In this document: positions 37,178-46,589 of the stretch, piece after piece | How the letters are laid out: each line of letters opens with the position of its first letter | How positions within the stretch are numbered: position 1 is the stretch's first letter | Assembly (NCBI GenBank): GCA_013823855.1 | Contig: PNMW01000085.1 | Location: forward strand, 54,651 to 118,650 | Source: Lysobacteraceae bacterium | Lineage (GTDB): Bacteria > Pseudomonadota > Gammaproteobacteria > Nevskiales > Nevskiaceae | DNA length: 64,000 nucleotides | Direction of reading: 5' to 3' | The notes under the pieces: model-generated | The model's database searches: none | Told to the model about the DNA's origin: nothing | The model's input: only the letters and a program-made list of their open reading frames with translations | Program-made: the position numbers and the translations under genes

Positions 37178-40100
37178 CGCATCTGCCTCCACGACAGCCG
37201 GCCGCCGGGCTCCACGCCGGGCGGCGGTTCGATGGTGGTGTCGATGCCGCCGGTGGTACCGGAGGCCAGCTTCACCTCGAAGGCACCGGCGGCAATGATT
37301 GCCGGCGTCTTGATGATGCCTTCCTTGGACTGCCGGCCGCTGACCACATAGCTGATGCCGCCGATCAGCACCTCGTCGCCGCTGTTGAAGGCGGTGTCGC
37401 GGTTCAGGTCGAACGGTGTCGTGACGCGCCGCGAACCGCTGACCGCGTCGATCTCCATCAGGAAGCTGTCGCCACCGAAGCCGCAGGCGGCGGTGTTCGG
37501 GATCAAGGTGGTGAAGATGATCGAGCCGCCGCGCAGGATCGGGGTCGACACCTGGCGCTCGCCGGACGACGGCAGGTCCAGGTACCAGCCGAGGTCGCCG
37601 GTGCTGCGCGCGTTGTTGCTGGTGACCCGGACCCGCTCGGTGCGGCTGCCGAAGTCCTGCTGCAGCTCGGCGATCACGGTCTGTCGCAGCAGGCTGTTGC
37701 GGCCGTTCGGACGGGTGCTGCCGTCATCGCGATCGACGATCGCGTAGAACGTGTTGCCGATCGTCCCGGCGGTGTTGTCGCTGGCGGCGAAGTACGAGCC
37801 GGTGCCGAAATAGATCAGGTAGCCGCCGTCCGGGGCAATGCCGACTTCCGGCCGCGCGGTGATCGGCTGGCGGTTGCTGGCCGAGCAGGTGGCGGTGCTG
37901 CAGGCGGTGAACAGCGGCAGCGGCGCCGCCGCGGTGCCGAAATCGAAGGCCCAGTTGGCGGCGTTGGCGTCGCGGACATCGATCTTCCACAGGTTGCCCT
38001 TCAGATCGCCGGCGTAGATCAGGTCGGTGATCCGGTCGCCATTGGTATCGACCGGGATCGGCGACGACATGCCGTTGTCACCGGCCACCAAGGTGTCGAA
38101 CTTGCGGATGACATTGCCGCTGTCGAGATCGACGACATAGAGCACCGCCTTGCCGGCGGTGGAGTTGTAGCCGTTGCCGATCAGCGCCACCCACTTGCCG
38201 TTGGCCATCCGCGCGATCGACGCCTGCGGGTACGAGAAGCCGATGTCGGCATCGCTGTCCGGGGTGAATTCCCACAGCACCTGGCTGGTGCCGAAGCTGG
38301 CCGGATCGGTGACATCGAGCGCGAACACGCCCTTGCCGCCGCCGCCGAGCGTGCCGAGCAGCACGGTCTTCCAGTTGCCGTCGATGCGGGCATCGAGCAC
38401 CCGCACCGAGCCGTCGACCAGATAGCGGTGGTTGGCGTTGTAGGTCTGCGCGGTCAGCTGGCTGAGGCTGGCGAAGATCGCGTTCGGCACATAGGCCAGC
38501 AGCTCGTCGCCGTTGGCGGCCTTGAAGCCGTGCAGCATGCCGTCGTTGGCGCCGACGTAGAGCATCGGCGGACGGCTGGTGTAGGCCGAACTGGCGCGGA
38601 ACGTCGTGTAGCTGCTGCCCTCGCTCCCTGGCAGGCGGCTGAAGCCGTAGTCCTGGGTGCCGGCGAAGGCCGGATCGGAATTGACGATGTCGCCGAGCAC
38701 GGTCGTCGCGCTGCGCTTGCGGAAGTTGCCGGCGGCCTCGCCTTCATTGCTGCGGTCGCCCCGGAGCCAGGCCAGCCGGGCGCTGCCGAGGTTGTCGACG
38801 ACGCCGCTGCCGTCCTTGTTCAGCGCGGCGGTCTGCGTGCCGTTGAGCTGCGACCACGCGAAGCTGCGGCCGCGGCTGCGCGAGGCCAGGGTCGGGTCGT
38901 AGGTCAGGATGTGGCGGCTGCCCGGCGCCGGGATGCGGTTGGCGGCGTCCCACAGCGGCGTGCCGACGGTGCCGTCGAGATTGACCGGCAGCGCCAGCAG
39001 CTGGCCGCTCCAGTCGCCGGTCGCGAAGCGCGCCTGGTAGATCGAGGTGTCGGCGGTGAGCCGGGTCGAGTTGGTGGCGATCGAGGCGGCGGCGCTGGTC
39101 CGCGAGGCGATGTCGTTCAGCGCCGCCTGCAGCGCGCTCTGCAGCTGGGTCGAGTTGTTCGCCGTGTAGGACTTGCCGAGACCGTACTCGGCGGCGTCCT
39201 GCAGCATCTGGTTGTTGATCGCCAGTCCGATCGAATAGGTCTGGATGCGCTGGATCTTGAAGTTGGCGTCCTGGTAGCTGGTGCCGGTCAGGTCGTTGCC
39301 GGAGGTCTTCAGATCGGTGTCGTAGCCGAACTTGGCGAGGTCATCGAGATACAGCGACCAGGCCTCCATCGCTTCGCTGGTGCCGCTCTGGCCGCGGAAG
39401 CCGTCGGAGTAGCGCGGGAAGAACGGGTAGCTGCTCGCGGTTGTCGACGGTGCCTTGGCATCCCAGTTCGGCAGCGCCACGAAGCTGTTGGCGACATCGT
39501 CCGGATCGTTGCCCGGAAACGTCGAGTCGTAGGTCGGGAAGCCGTCGGTGACCACGATCACGAAGTTCTTCTGGCAGCGGTACTGCACCGGGCTCGTGTA
39601 GCTGGTGTTGCTGTTGTAGTACGAGTTCAGGCCGCGGAAGTAGCGGGTGATCTCGTAGAAGGTTTCGGCCAGCGGCGTGTTGCTGTCGGCGTTCAGGCCG
39701 CTGATCGCGTTGGTCACCGTGGTCTGGGTGCTGCCGCAGGCCGCGACCACCTTGCCGCCCGGTCCCTGGTCGCCGCCGGAGATCGGCGGATTGAAGCGTG
39801 CAAGACCCCAGCGCAGGCTCGGATTGGCAGTGACGATGCTGGTCGCCACGGTCTTGGCGGCGGCCAGTCGGGTGACGGTCGGGATCGTCCCGGTGGTCAG
39901 GTTGGTATTGCTCGCGTAGGTCTGGAACAGGTAGTTCAGGTAGTTGCCGGTGTAGCGGGTGCTGGTGCCTTCCGGGGTCGGCAGCAGCAGGCACTTGGTG
40001 CTGCCGCTGCCGTTCAGGCGGCCGGCGCGGCGGCTGTTCGAGCAGCTGCCGGTTTCGATGCTGTCCATGCCGACATTGCCGTCGGTCGGCAGCCAGCAGC

Positions 40101-40335
40101 GGCTGCTGTTGTTGTTGCCGCAGGTCCGCGGACTCCAGTCCGGATAGGTGGTCGACGGCTCGTAGCCGTCGGCCCAGGTCATGTTCAGCGTGCTGCCCGA
40201 GTTGTCGAACAGCAGCATCACGTTCGGCGGCACCGAGGTCGACAGGAACAGCGGCTGGTTCGACGGGGTGATCGCCGCCTGGGCGCCGCCGGCCAGCAGG
40301 CTGAGCACGGCGAGGCAGCGGAAGGTGGTGCGCAT
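37174..40335 (-). CDS. pilY1: Type IV pilus tip adhesin/priming protein PilY1
   Basis: 1053 residues. Signal peptide 1-20 (LAGGAQA). The N-terminal von Willebrand A-like region has the MIDAS-type LLFDNSGST (D44, S46, S48), and many Asn/Ser-rich loops follow. The C-terminal PQQ-like beta-propeller carries the calcium site DTNGDRITDLIYAGDLKGNLWKIDV. PilY1 caps the minor-pilin priming complex and acts in adhesion and surface sensing. GGAAG lies six bases before ATG 40335. Confidence 0.94.
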   Translation of the reverse strand: MRTTFRCLAVLSLLAGGAQAAITPSNQPLFLSTSVPPNVMLLFDNSGSTLNMTWADGYEPSTTYPDWSPRTCGNNNSSRCWLPTDGNVGMDSIETGSCSNSRRAGRLNGSGSTKCLLLPTPEGTSTRYTGNYLNYLFQTYASNTNLTTGTIPTVTRLAAAKTVATSIVTANPSLRWGLARFNPPISGGDQGPGGKVVAACGSTQTTVTNAISGLNADSNTPLAETFYEITRYFRGLNSYYNSNTSYTSPVQYRCQKNFVIVVTDGFPTYDSTFPGNDPDDVANSFVALPNWDAKAPSTTASSYPFFPRYSDGFRGQSGTSEAMEAWSLYLDDLAKFGYDTDLKTSGNDLTGTSYQDANFKIQRIQTYSIGLAINNQMLQDAAEYGLGKSYTANNSTQLQSALQAALNDIASRTSAAASIATNSTRLTADTSIYQARFATGDWSGQLLALPVNLDGTVGTPLWDAANRIPAPGSRHILTYDPTLASRSRGRSFAWSQLNGTQTAALNKDGSGVVDNLGSARLAWLRGDRSNEGEAAGNFRKRSATTVLGDIVNSDPAFAGTQDYGFSRLPGSEGSSYTTFRASSAYTSRPPMLYVGANDGMLHGFKAANGDELLAYVPNAIFASLSQLTAQTYNANHRYLVDGSVRVLDARIDGNWKTVLLGTLGGGGKGVFALDVTDPASFGTSQVLWEFTPDSDADIGFSYPQASIARMANGKWVALIGNGYNSTAGKAVLYVVDLDSGNVIRKFDTLVAGDNGMSSPIPVDTNGDRITDLIYAGDLKGNLWKIDVRDANAANWAFDFGTAAAPLPLFTACSTATCSASNRQPITARPEVGIAPDGGYLIYFGTGSYFAASDNTAGTIGNTFYAIVDRDDGSTRPNGRNSLLRQTVIAELQQDFGSRTERVRVTSNNARSTGDLGWYLDLPSSGERQVSTPILRGGSIIFTTLIPNTAACGFGGDSFLMEIDAVSGSRRVTTPFDLNRDTAFNSGDEVLIGGISYVVSGRQSKEGIIKTPAIIAAGAFEVKLASGTTGGIDTTIEPPPGVEPGGRLSWRQMR

Positions 40336-40358
40336 GGTCGGCTTCCGGACGGGCGCGG

Positions 40359-40943
40359 TCAGCGCTTGAAGGTGGACTGCAGCAGTACCGCCGGTGCCGC
40401 CTGATCGGCGGTCGCCGCGCCCCAGGCGCGTGCGGTGATGCGGTAGATGATCCGTTCGCGGCGGTCCTCGGCCGAGTCCGCTTGCAGGCTTTCGCCGGGC
40501 GAGGCTTCCTCTTCGGTCTCGACCTGCTCGATCAGGTAGTCGCCGCGGGCGCGGTCGATCGGCGGCGGCGGCGCATCGGTGGTGACTGCGGCCTGCCGCC
40601 AGACCGGGTAGCGGGCGTCGGTCGACGCGCGCATCCACAGCGGCTTGTAGGCGGTACCGGGTGCGTCCGGATCCGGCAGATCGGCCAGGTAATAGCCGGC
40701 GCCGGCCGGATCGGTGACGGCGACGAAGGCCGGCAGCATCGGCTGGCCGAGGATCGCTTCGGCTTCGCGCAGCGCTGCCTCCGCGACCTGGAAGGCGATC
40801 TGCTGGTCCTGGCTGTTGCCGGTCATCCGTTCCTCGAGCGTGGTCGAGCGGATCGAGCCGATCGCCAGCAGCGACAGCACCACCAGAATGATCAGGCCGA
40901 CCAGCAGCACCACGCCCTGCTGCGCTCGCGGCACGCGGTTCAT
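40359..40943 (-). CDS. pilX: Type IV pilus assembly protein PilX
   Basis: 194 residues. N-terminus QQGVVLLVGLIILVVLSLLAIGSIRSTTLEERMTGN is the PilX_N signature, including the conserved EERM(T/A)GN. The rest is a variable globular domain with PilX-like spacing. Its start overlaps the pilW stop (ATGA). It forms part of the minor-pilin priming complex. Confidence 0.92.
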   Translation of the reverse strand: MNRVPRAQQGVVLLVGLIILVVLSLLAIGSIRSTTLEERMTGNSQDQQIAFQVAEAALREAEAILGQPMLPAFVAVTDPAGAGYYLADLPDPDAPGTAYKPLWMRASTDARYPVWRQAAVTTDAPPPPIDRARGDYLIEQVETEEEASPGESLQADSAEDRRERIIYRITARAWGAATADQAAPAVLLQSTFKR

Positions 40944-42028
40944 GGCAGGCGATTCCGCAGCGCCAGGGTCAGCGTCACCACCCGGCGCAGGCGACCGTCG
41001 CTGAACGGCCCGACATTGACGCCAAGCAGGTCGAAGCTGCGCGTGTCGGCCAGTCCGGCGCGGTCGCGGGTGCCCGAGAACAGCAGGGCGACCCGGACCG
41101 CGACGACCCGCCGCCAGGCGGCGGTGTCGGCGAACTGATCGGCACGGCGATAGATATCGGCGACTTCGTCGCCGTCGCTGTCCTCGCCGTACAGCACCTG
41201 CAGGTTCTCGACGCCGGCGGCGATTTCCCGGCTGTCGGTGTCGACCCGGCGCCACAGCGCCGGACCGCTGCCCTGGGTGCTGTCGGCGATGTAGAAGCTG
41301 ATCACGCCCATCCGGAACAGCTGGGCGCCGGCGCCGAATTCGCGGCCGAGGTCATTGCTCCAGTTGCCGGGCGTGCCGCTGCCGGCGACGTGGGCGAGAT
41401 TGCCGATGCTGCCGGTGCCGCCGCCGGACAGCGCCACCGTGCCGATGCTGCTGGCGCTGATCTGGAAGATCGCCGCGCCGCCGCAGTCGCTGATCATGGC
41501 GACCATGCCGGCGCCCAGCGGCAGCGGAATGGTCGGGTTGATGTTCAGGTCGGCGCTGGTGGTCGCCATGTCGCGGATCGTGAACACCTCGCTGTCGACC
41601 GGGCCGCGCACGGTCAGCACGTCGGTGCCGGCGCGCGGTGTCGGCGCGCCGCTCGGCAGGGCCGGCGCCCAGCTGCTGGCGCTGGCATCGAAGCCTTCGA
41701 CATAGCGCTCGTAGCGGTAGCGGAAATCGCCGTGGCTGAAGGCGGTCCGGGTGCCGCCACTGGTCGACGGGTTCGGGTTCAGCGTGTTGCGCACCTCGCC
41801 GATGTCGCTGAGACAGCCGCGGAAGCCGGCCATCCGCACGTCCTGGGCCAGCCGGGCGCTGACGTAGCGGATCGCTTCCTGGCGATCGCTGAGCGCCTGG
41901 GTGGTCTGCGCGGTGCGCGAGGTCGACAGGAAGATCCGGTAGATGCCGGCCAGCAGCAGCAGGCCGATGACCATCGCGATCATCACTTCGATCAGCGAGA
42001 CGCCGGCCTGCCGGTGCCGCCCGCTCAC
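40940..42028 (-). CDS. pilW: Type IV pilus assembly protein PilW
   Basis: 362 residues from a GTG start that overlaps the pilV stop (GTGA). Prepilin motif QAGVSLIEVMIAMVIGLLLLAGIYRIFLSTSRT with Glu+5, followed by a large globular domain (RMAGFRGC...; PALWRRVDTDSREIAAGVENLQVLYGEDSDGD) typical of PilW. Confidence 0.92.
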   Translation of the reverse strand: MSGRHRQAGVSLIEVMIAMVIGLLLLAGIYRIFLSTSRTAQTTQALSDRQEAIRYVSARLAQDVRMAGFRGCLSDIGEVRNTLNPNPSTSGGTRTAFSHGDFRYRYERYVEGFDASASSWAPALPSGAPTPRAGTDVLTVRGPVDSEVFTIRDMATTSADLNINPTIPLPLGAGMVAMISDCGGAAIFQISASSIGTVALSGGGTGSIGNLAHVAGSGTPGNWSNDLGREFGAGAQLFRMGVISFYIADSTQGSGPALWRRVDTDSREIAAGVENLQVLYGEDSDGDEVADIYRRADQFADTAAWRRVVAVRVALLFSGTRDRAGLADTRSFDLLGVNVGPFSDGRLRRVVTLTLALRNRLP

Positions 42029-42477
42029 AGCTGGGTCCGCAGGCTGACGGTGGCCGGCGCGGCATCGTCGGCCACACCCATGTCGCGCCAGCGCACGGTG
42101 ATGGTCACCACCTGCGCCTCGACCAGCACCTGGCCGTCGCCGTCAGGCAGCGCGGCGTCCAGTGCAGCCTTCCAGCTGGCCAGATCGCTGCTGGCCAGCG
42201 TGCTGCCGGTCGGCGCCTGCGCGAAGGCGAGGTTGTACAGCCCGCCGATCGCCTGCGCCCGGTTGCTGCGCATGCGGTCGAGCAGGTCGTAGGACTGGCC
42301 GACCGCTTCGGTGCGCAGCGCCGCGCTGCTGCTGCGCTTCAGGCTCAGTGCCTGCAGCGAGGCCAGCGTCAGCAGGCCGATCGACACCAGCACGGTGGCG
42401 ACCAGTACCTCGACGAGGCTGACGCCGTGCTGGCGATGGCCGGTCGGTCGTGGCTCAGCAGTGCGCCGACGCGACAC
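42025..42477 (-). CDS. pilV: Type IV pilus modification/minor pilin PilV
   Basis: 150 residues from GTG 42477. Prepilin motif QHGVSLVEVLVATVLVSIGLLTLASLQALSLKRSS, then the family stretch AVGQSYDLLDRMRSNRAQA. The start lies 23 bp inside the preceding pilin gene in another frame; no later start keeps the prepilin signal. Part of the PilV-PilW-PilX-PilY1-PilE priming assembly. Confidence 0.9.
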   Translation of the reverse strand: MSRRRTAEPRPTGHRQHGVSLVEVLVATVLVSIGLLTLASLQALSLKRSSSAALRTEAVGQSYDLLDRMRSNRAQAIGGLYNLAFAQAPTGSTLASSDLASWKAALDAALPDGDGQVLVEAQVVTITVRWRDMGVADDAAPATVSLRTQL

Positions 42478-43036
42478 GGGCCTGACCCTGCAGACTCAAG
42501 GACACGTTGCGGCGCTGGTCGGCCGTGCAGGCCTGCGGAATCAGGGCGAAACCGGGGCTGCTGCTGCCGTCGGCGAGAAAGCCGGTCGGCAGATAGGTGA
42601 CGCTGCTGACCGTGCCGGTCAGGGCATCGCCGGCGGCCAGCGGGCCGAACACCCGCAGCACCTCGCGGGCGCCGGTCGCATTGCCGGCCTCGTCGACGAC
42701 GGCGCGGAACACGATCCAGCCCTGGCCCCAGGCCGTCGCGTTGCTGCAGCGGTAGCGGTCGGCCGGATCGGCTGCCTCGGCATCTTCGAGATAAGGGCAC
42801 AGCGACACTGCGCGGGCGCTGCTGACCGCTTCGCTGCGCGCGTAGTTCAGCGCGCCGATCAGCGTGTTGACCTGGGTGGCAGCGCGATTGCCGACCACGA
42901 AGCCGTTCAGCGCCGGCACGCCGACACTGGTGGTCACTGCGACCACGGCGACCGTGGTCAGCATCTCGATCAGCGTGAAGCCGCGCTGGCGACGGCGGGC
43001 GTTGACGGCACCGCGGGTGGCGACGGGCATGGACAT
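42455..43036 (-). CDS. GspH/FimT-type minor pseudopilin (FimU/FimT)
   Basis: 193 residues. Prepilin motif QRGFTLIEMLTTVAVVAVTTSVGVPALNGFVVGNRAATQVNTLIGALNYARSEAVSSARAVSLCP, the GspH/FimT signature. First gene of the minor-pilin operon, in the position of fimU/fimT. GAGGAG lies about eleven bases before ATG 43036; ATG 43030 is an alternative two codons later. Confidence 0.88.
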   Translation of the reverse strand: MSMPVATRGAVNARRRQRGFTLIEMLTTVAVVAVTTSVGVPALNGFVVGNRAATQVNTLIGALNYARSEAVSSARAVSLCPYLEDAEAADPADRYRCSNATAWGQGWIVFRAVVDEAGNATGAREVLRVFGPLAAGDALTGTVSSVTYLPTGFLADGSSSPGFALIPQACTADQRRNVSLSLQGQARVASAHC

Positions 43037-43194
43037 GGCTCGCAAGGCTCCTCGGGTGACAGACCCGGCCCGCAGCGGGTGGCGGGCCAAGGGCTTGTCG
43101 ACACCATGCGCATTCCCTTGAGGCCGACCGGCGGGCGACCGACAGGCGGAGCGTTCCGGGGGTGCGTAAGGTTCGAAGGGGAGATCCGGGCCAC

Positions 43195-43218
43195 TTGACA
43201 GACGTCAAATATATGACG
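43195..43218. promoter_or_regulatory. Overlapping inverted repeats upstream of the pilin operon
   Basis: TTGACAGACGTCAA (43195-43208; arms TTGAC/GTCAA) overlaps CGTCA...TGACG (43203-43218), in an AT-rich patch 160-180 bp before the first pilin gene. On the minus strand TATATT (43213-43208) could be a -10 element, but no -35 is evident. A regulator-binding site is plausible; the 257-bp gap holds nothing else recognisable. Confidence 0.35.
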
Positions 43219-43294
43219 CGATTCGGAAAAATACCGGGGTCCGGCGCTTCACCGCCGCCGTAGCGGCCGCATGTCCAGTGTCGGCACGCCGGTT

Positions 43295-43687
43295 TCAGGG
43301 ACGGTCGATCCCGTGTGCGAACAGCTGCTCGCGGTCGACCAGCGCCAGCGCCTTCTGGTGGGTCGCGGCGAGCACCACCGGCGGCGCCACGCCGGCGTTG
43401 CAGGCTTCCTGCCAGCGCAGCGCGCACAGGCACCACCGGTCGCCGGGCTTCAGGCCCGGGAAGTCGTATTCCGGCCGCGGCGTCGACAGGTCGTTGCCGA
43501 CGGAACGCGAAAAGGCGAGGAACGCGGCCGTCACCTGCGCGCAGACCAGATGCCGGCCGACATCCTGCGGCCCGCTGTGGCAGTGGCCGTCGCGATAGAA
43601 GCCGGTCATCGGCCGCGTGCAGCAGCAGGCCAGCAGGCCGCCGAGCACGTTCAGAGCGGGTTCGGGACGGGACGAGGAATCGGCCAT
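43295..43687 (-). CDS. DUF2237 family protein
   Basis: 130 residues with the strongly conserved DUF2237 pattern: ALNVLGGLLACCCTRPMTGFYRDGHCHSGPQDVGRHLVCAQVTAAFLAFSRSVGNDLSTPRPEYDFPGLKPGDRWCLCALRW followed by APPVVLAATHQKAL. Several conserved cysteines suggest metal binding. Function of the family is unknown. Confidence 0.93.
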   Translation of the reverse strand: MADSSSRPEPALNVLGGLLACCCTRPMTGFYRDGHCHSGPQDVGRHLVCAQVTAAFLAFSRSVGNDLSTPRPEYDFPGLKPGDRWCLCALRWQEACNAGVAPPVVLAATHQKALALVDREQLFAHGIDRP

Positions 43688-43809
43688 GGGGTCGGGCGCG
43701 GAAGGAATCCGGCGCATCATAGCCAGCGGCGCCGAACAGGCGCTTCCATGCGATGCCGCAGTGCGGCGATGATGGCGCCCCGCAACAGCTGCGCACCTGC
43801 CCGATCCCG

Positions 43810-44727
43810 ATGACTCCGACCCGTATCGTCACCCGCGGCGACATCCGCCTTGCCGTCTACGAGTGGGGCTCGGCCTCCGACGGCAAGCCCACCATCGTGC
43901 TGGTCCACGGCTATCCGGACTCGGCCCGGGTCTGGGACGCGATCGCCGAACGGCTGGCGCCGCAGTTCCATGTGGTCAGCTACGACGTCCGCGGCGCCGG
44001 CCAGTCGAGCGCGCCGACGCGGATCCGCGACTACCGCATCCTGGAACTGATGGGCGATCTCGCGGCCGTGTTCGACGCCGTCGCACCCGGCCGCAAGATT
44101 CACCTGGTCGGCCACGACTGGGGCTCGATCCAGAGCTGGGAAAGCGTCACCTGCTCGCCGATGCGCGACCGCATCGCCAGCTACACCAGCATCAGCGGGC
44201 CGAGTCTCGACCACGTCGGCTACTGGCTGCGCGAGCACGCCAAGCCGGGCTGGAAGGGCCAGCAGCTGCTCCGTCAGCTGGCCCGCAGCTGGTACATCCT
44301 CGCGTTCCAGATGCCGGTGTTCGCGCCGGCCGCGTGGCGGCTCGGCGTCGGCCGTTCGTGGTCGAAGATCGTCAAGGCAATGGAAGGCACGGTGGTCGAG
44401 CCGACGCCGACCCAGACCGCCGACGGCCACAACGGCGTCAACCTGTATCGCGCCAACGTGCTGCCGCGCCTGCTGCGCCCGGAGCCGCGCCACGCGATCG
44501 CCCCGGTGCAGCTGATCATTCCGATGCGCGACCGCTTCGTCAGCCCGGAACTGTTCGAAGGCCTGTCGCGCTGGGTGCCGGTGCTGCGCCGCCGCGCCAT
44601 CGACGCCGGCCACTGGCTGCTGCTGAGCCATCCGCAGAAGGTCGCCCACTGCATCGCCGAGTGGGTCCACGAACACTCCGCCGGCGCCGCCCGGCCGGTG
44701 AATCCCGCCAAGGTCAACCGCGCATGA
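43810..44727 (+). CDS. Alpha/beta hydrolase, epoxide hydrolase-like
   Basis: 305 residues. LVHGYPDSARVWDAIAERLAP, YDVRGAGQSSAP and the nucleophile elbow GHDWGSIQSWE, where the nucleophile is Asp rather than Ser, as in epoxide hydrolases and haloalkane dehalogenases. The late His is in IDAGHWLLLSHP. It resembles the N-terminal hydrolase domain of EphD-type proteins. Coupled to the downstream NAD(P)H oxidoreductase by a 4-bp ATGA overlap. Confidence 0.87.
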   Translation: MTPTRIVTRGDIRLAVYEWGSASDGKPTIVLVHGYPDSARVWDAIAERLAPQFHVVSYDVRGAGQSSAPTRIRDYRILELMGDLAAVFDAVAPGRKIHLVGHDWGSIQSWESVTCSPMRDRIASYTSISGPSLDHVGYWLREHAKPGWKGQQLLRQLARSWYILAFQMPVFAPAAWRLGVGRSWSKIVKAMEGTVVEPTPTQTADGHNGVNLYRANVLPRLLRPEPRHAIAPVQLIIPMRDRFVSPELFEGLSRWVPVLRRRAIDAGHWLLLSHPQKVAHCIAEWVHEHSAGAARPVNPAKVNRA

Positions 44728-45428
44728 ATGTCCTGATCGTCCACGCCCATCCCGAGCCGGCCTCGTTCACTTCGGCGATGAAGAACGCCGCAGTCGCCGA
44801 CTTCACCGCCGCCGGTCACAACGTGGTGGTCTCCGACCTCTACGCGATCGGCTTCAACCCGGTCGCCAGCGCCGCCGACTTCGGCAGCCGCGGCAATGCC
44901 GACTACCTGAACTACGCGCTCGAACAGCGCAGCAATGCCGACGCCGGAACCCTGGCGCCGGACATCCAGACCGAGCTCGGCAAGCTGCTGGCGGCCGATC
45001 TGCTGATCCTCAGCTTCCCGCTGTACTGGTTCTCGGTGCCGGCGATCCTCAAGGGCTGGATCGACCGCGTGCTGGTCTCCGGCAAGGCCTATGGCGGCCG
45101 GCGCATCTACGACCAGGGCGGGCTGAAGGGCAAGCGCGCACTGCTGGCGCTGACCACTGGCGGCCGCGACTACATGCTGTCCGAAGGCGGCATCCACGGC
45201 GACATCGAAGCCATCCTCAAGCCGGTGCTGCAGGGCACGCTGGCCTACACCGGCATGACCGTGCTGCCGAGCTTCGTCGGCTTCCACGTGCCGTACCTGA
45301 AGCAGGAGGAGCGCGCCGCGATCCTCGAGGATTTCCGCGCCCATCTGGCCAAGCTCGACAGCCTGACGCCGCTGCGCTTTCCGAAGCTCGCCGACTTCGA
45401 TCCGCAGATGCGGCCGCTGGCGAAGTAG
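44724..45428 (+). CDS. NAD(P)H-dependent quinone reductase-like flavodoxin-fold protein
   Basis: 234 residues. N-terminal VLIVHAHPEPASFTSAMKNAAV (FMN/FAD phosphate loop), LLILSFPLYWFSVPAILKGWIDRVLVSGKAYG and ALLALTTGGRDYMLSEGGIHGD are characteristic of the NQO1/KefF/MdaB group. Probable two-electron reduction of quinones or electrophiles. It forms a two-gene operon with the epoxide-hydrolase-like gene, suggesting a detoxification pair. Confidence 0.9.
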   Translation: MNVLIVHAHPEPASFTSAMKNAAVADFTAAGHNVVVSDLYAIGFNPVASAADFGSRGNADYLNYALEQRSNADAGTLAPDIQTELGKLLAADLLILSFPLYWFSVPAILKGWIDRVLVSGKAYGGRRIYDQGGLKGKRALLALTTGGRDYMLSEGGIHGDIEAILKPVLQGTLAYTGMTVLPSFVGFHVPYLKQEERAAILEDFRAHLAKLDSLTPLRFPKLADFDPQMRPLAK

Positions 45429-45449
45429 GGCGAACCGCTAGCAATCGCG

Positions 45450-46571
45450 ATGGGGCCGCTGCGCGCCGTCGGCGCCGCACTCGTGCTGGCGCTTGCCGCC
45501 TGCTCGTCGACGCCCGAAGCACCGGCGCCGGACGCGCTGAGCCCGACCGCGGCGCGAACCCTGGTCGAGCGGCTGCTGCCGGACACGCTCGTCGATCGCC
45601 GTGGCTGGGCTACCGACATCCACGTCAGCTTCGCGGCGATGGAACTGCCGGTGACGCCTTCGAACATCTGCGCGGCGATTGCCGTCACCGAGCAGGAATC
45701 CGGCTTTGAGGTCGACCCGGAAGTGCCCAACCTGGCGGCGATCGCCTGGCGGGAGATCGACGGTCGCGCTGCTGCCGCGCACCTGCCGAAGCGGGTGGTG
45801 CGCACGGCGCTCAAGCTGACGGCGCCGGATGGTCGCAGCTACGCCGCACGCATCGACGCGGCGACGACCGAGCGCGACCTGAGCGAAACCTTCGAGGACC
45901 TGATCGGCGCGCTGCCGTTCGGCAACAGCCTGTTCGCGGGCCGCAACCCGGTACGCACCGGCGGGCCGATGCAGGTCAGCATCGCTTGGTCCGAAGCGCA
46001 AGCCGAGCGGCGCCCGTATCCGTACCCGATCGACCACTCGCTGCGTCGCGAGGTGTTCACCCGGCGCGGCGGCCTGTATTTCGGTATCGCTCATCTGCTC
46101 GACTATCCGGCGCCGTACGACGCGATGATCCATCGCTTCGCCGACTTCAACGCCGGCCATTACGCCAGCCGCAACGCGGCATTCCAGCGCGCGCTGAGCC
46201 TGCTGTCCGGCATTCCGCTGACACTCGACGGCGACCTGCTGCGCCCCGATCTTGGCGATGACGATCCGCCTGGCGAAACCGAGGCGGCGGCGCGCGTGCT
46301 GGCCAGGCGGCTCGACCTGAGCGTTGCCACGATCCGTCGGCAACTGCGGCGGGGTCGGGACGCCGATTTCGAAGGCACGGCGCTGTACGAGCAGGTATTC
46401 GCCCGCGCAGACAAGGCCGAAGGCGCGCCGCTGCCGCGCGCGCTGCTGCCACGGATCCTGCTCAAGAGTCCCAAGATCAGCCGCAAGCTGACCACGGACT
46501 GGTTCGCACGCCGGGTCGACGCGCGCTACCAGCGCTGCCTTGAACGGGCGCCGGGCGGCGTGCCTCACTGA
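45450..46571 (+). CDS. DUF1615 domain lipoprotein
   Basis: 373 residues. Signal ending LALAAC (Cys18). The domain includes GWATDIHVSFAAMELPVTPSNICAAIAVTEQESGF, whose Glu in TEQESG recalls lytic-transglycosylase-like folds, and GGPMQVSIAWSEAQAERRPYPYP...FTRRGGLYFGIAHLLDYPAPYDAMIHRFADFNAGHYASRNAAFQ. Families with DUF1615 are envelope lipoproteins of unknown role. 18 bp upstream of the ROK gene. Confidence 0.87.
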   Translation: MGPLRAVGAALVLALAACSSTPEAPAPDALSPTAARTLVERLLPDTLVDRRGWATDIHVSFAAMELPVTPSNICAAIAVTEQESGFEVDPEVPNLAAIAWREIDGRAAAAHLPKRVVRTALKLTAPDGRSYAARIDAATTERDLSETFEDLIGALPFGNSLFAGRNPVRTGGPMQVSIAWSEAQAERRPYPYPIDHSLRREVFTRRGGLYFGIAHLLDYPAPYDAMIHRFADFNAGHYASRNAAFQRALSLLSGIPLTLDGDLLRPDLGDDDPPGETEAAARVLARRLDLSVATIRRQLRRGRDADFEGTALYEQVFARADKAEGAPLPRALLPRILLKSPKISRKLTTDWFARRVDARYQRCLERAPGGVPH

Positions 46572-46589
46572 CAACGGACGCTGACCCCC

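Noticed and set aside
38428..40404. 658-residue plus-strand open frame
   Set aside because: Antisense shadow of pilY1; Val/Gly/Arg repeats without any recognisable domain.
43168..43185. GGTTCGAA resembling a tRNA T-loop
   Set aside because: No flanking T-stem, acceptor stem or anticodon arm can be formed.
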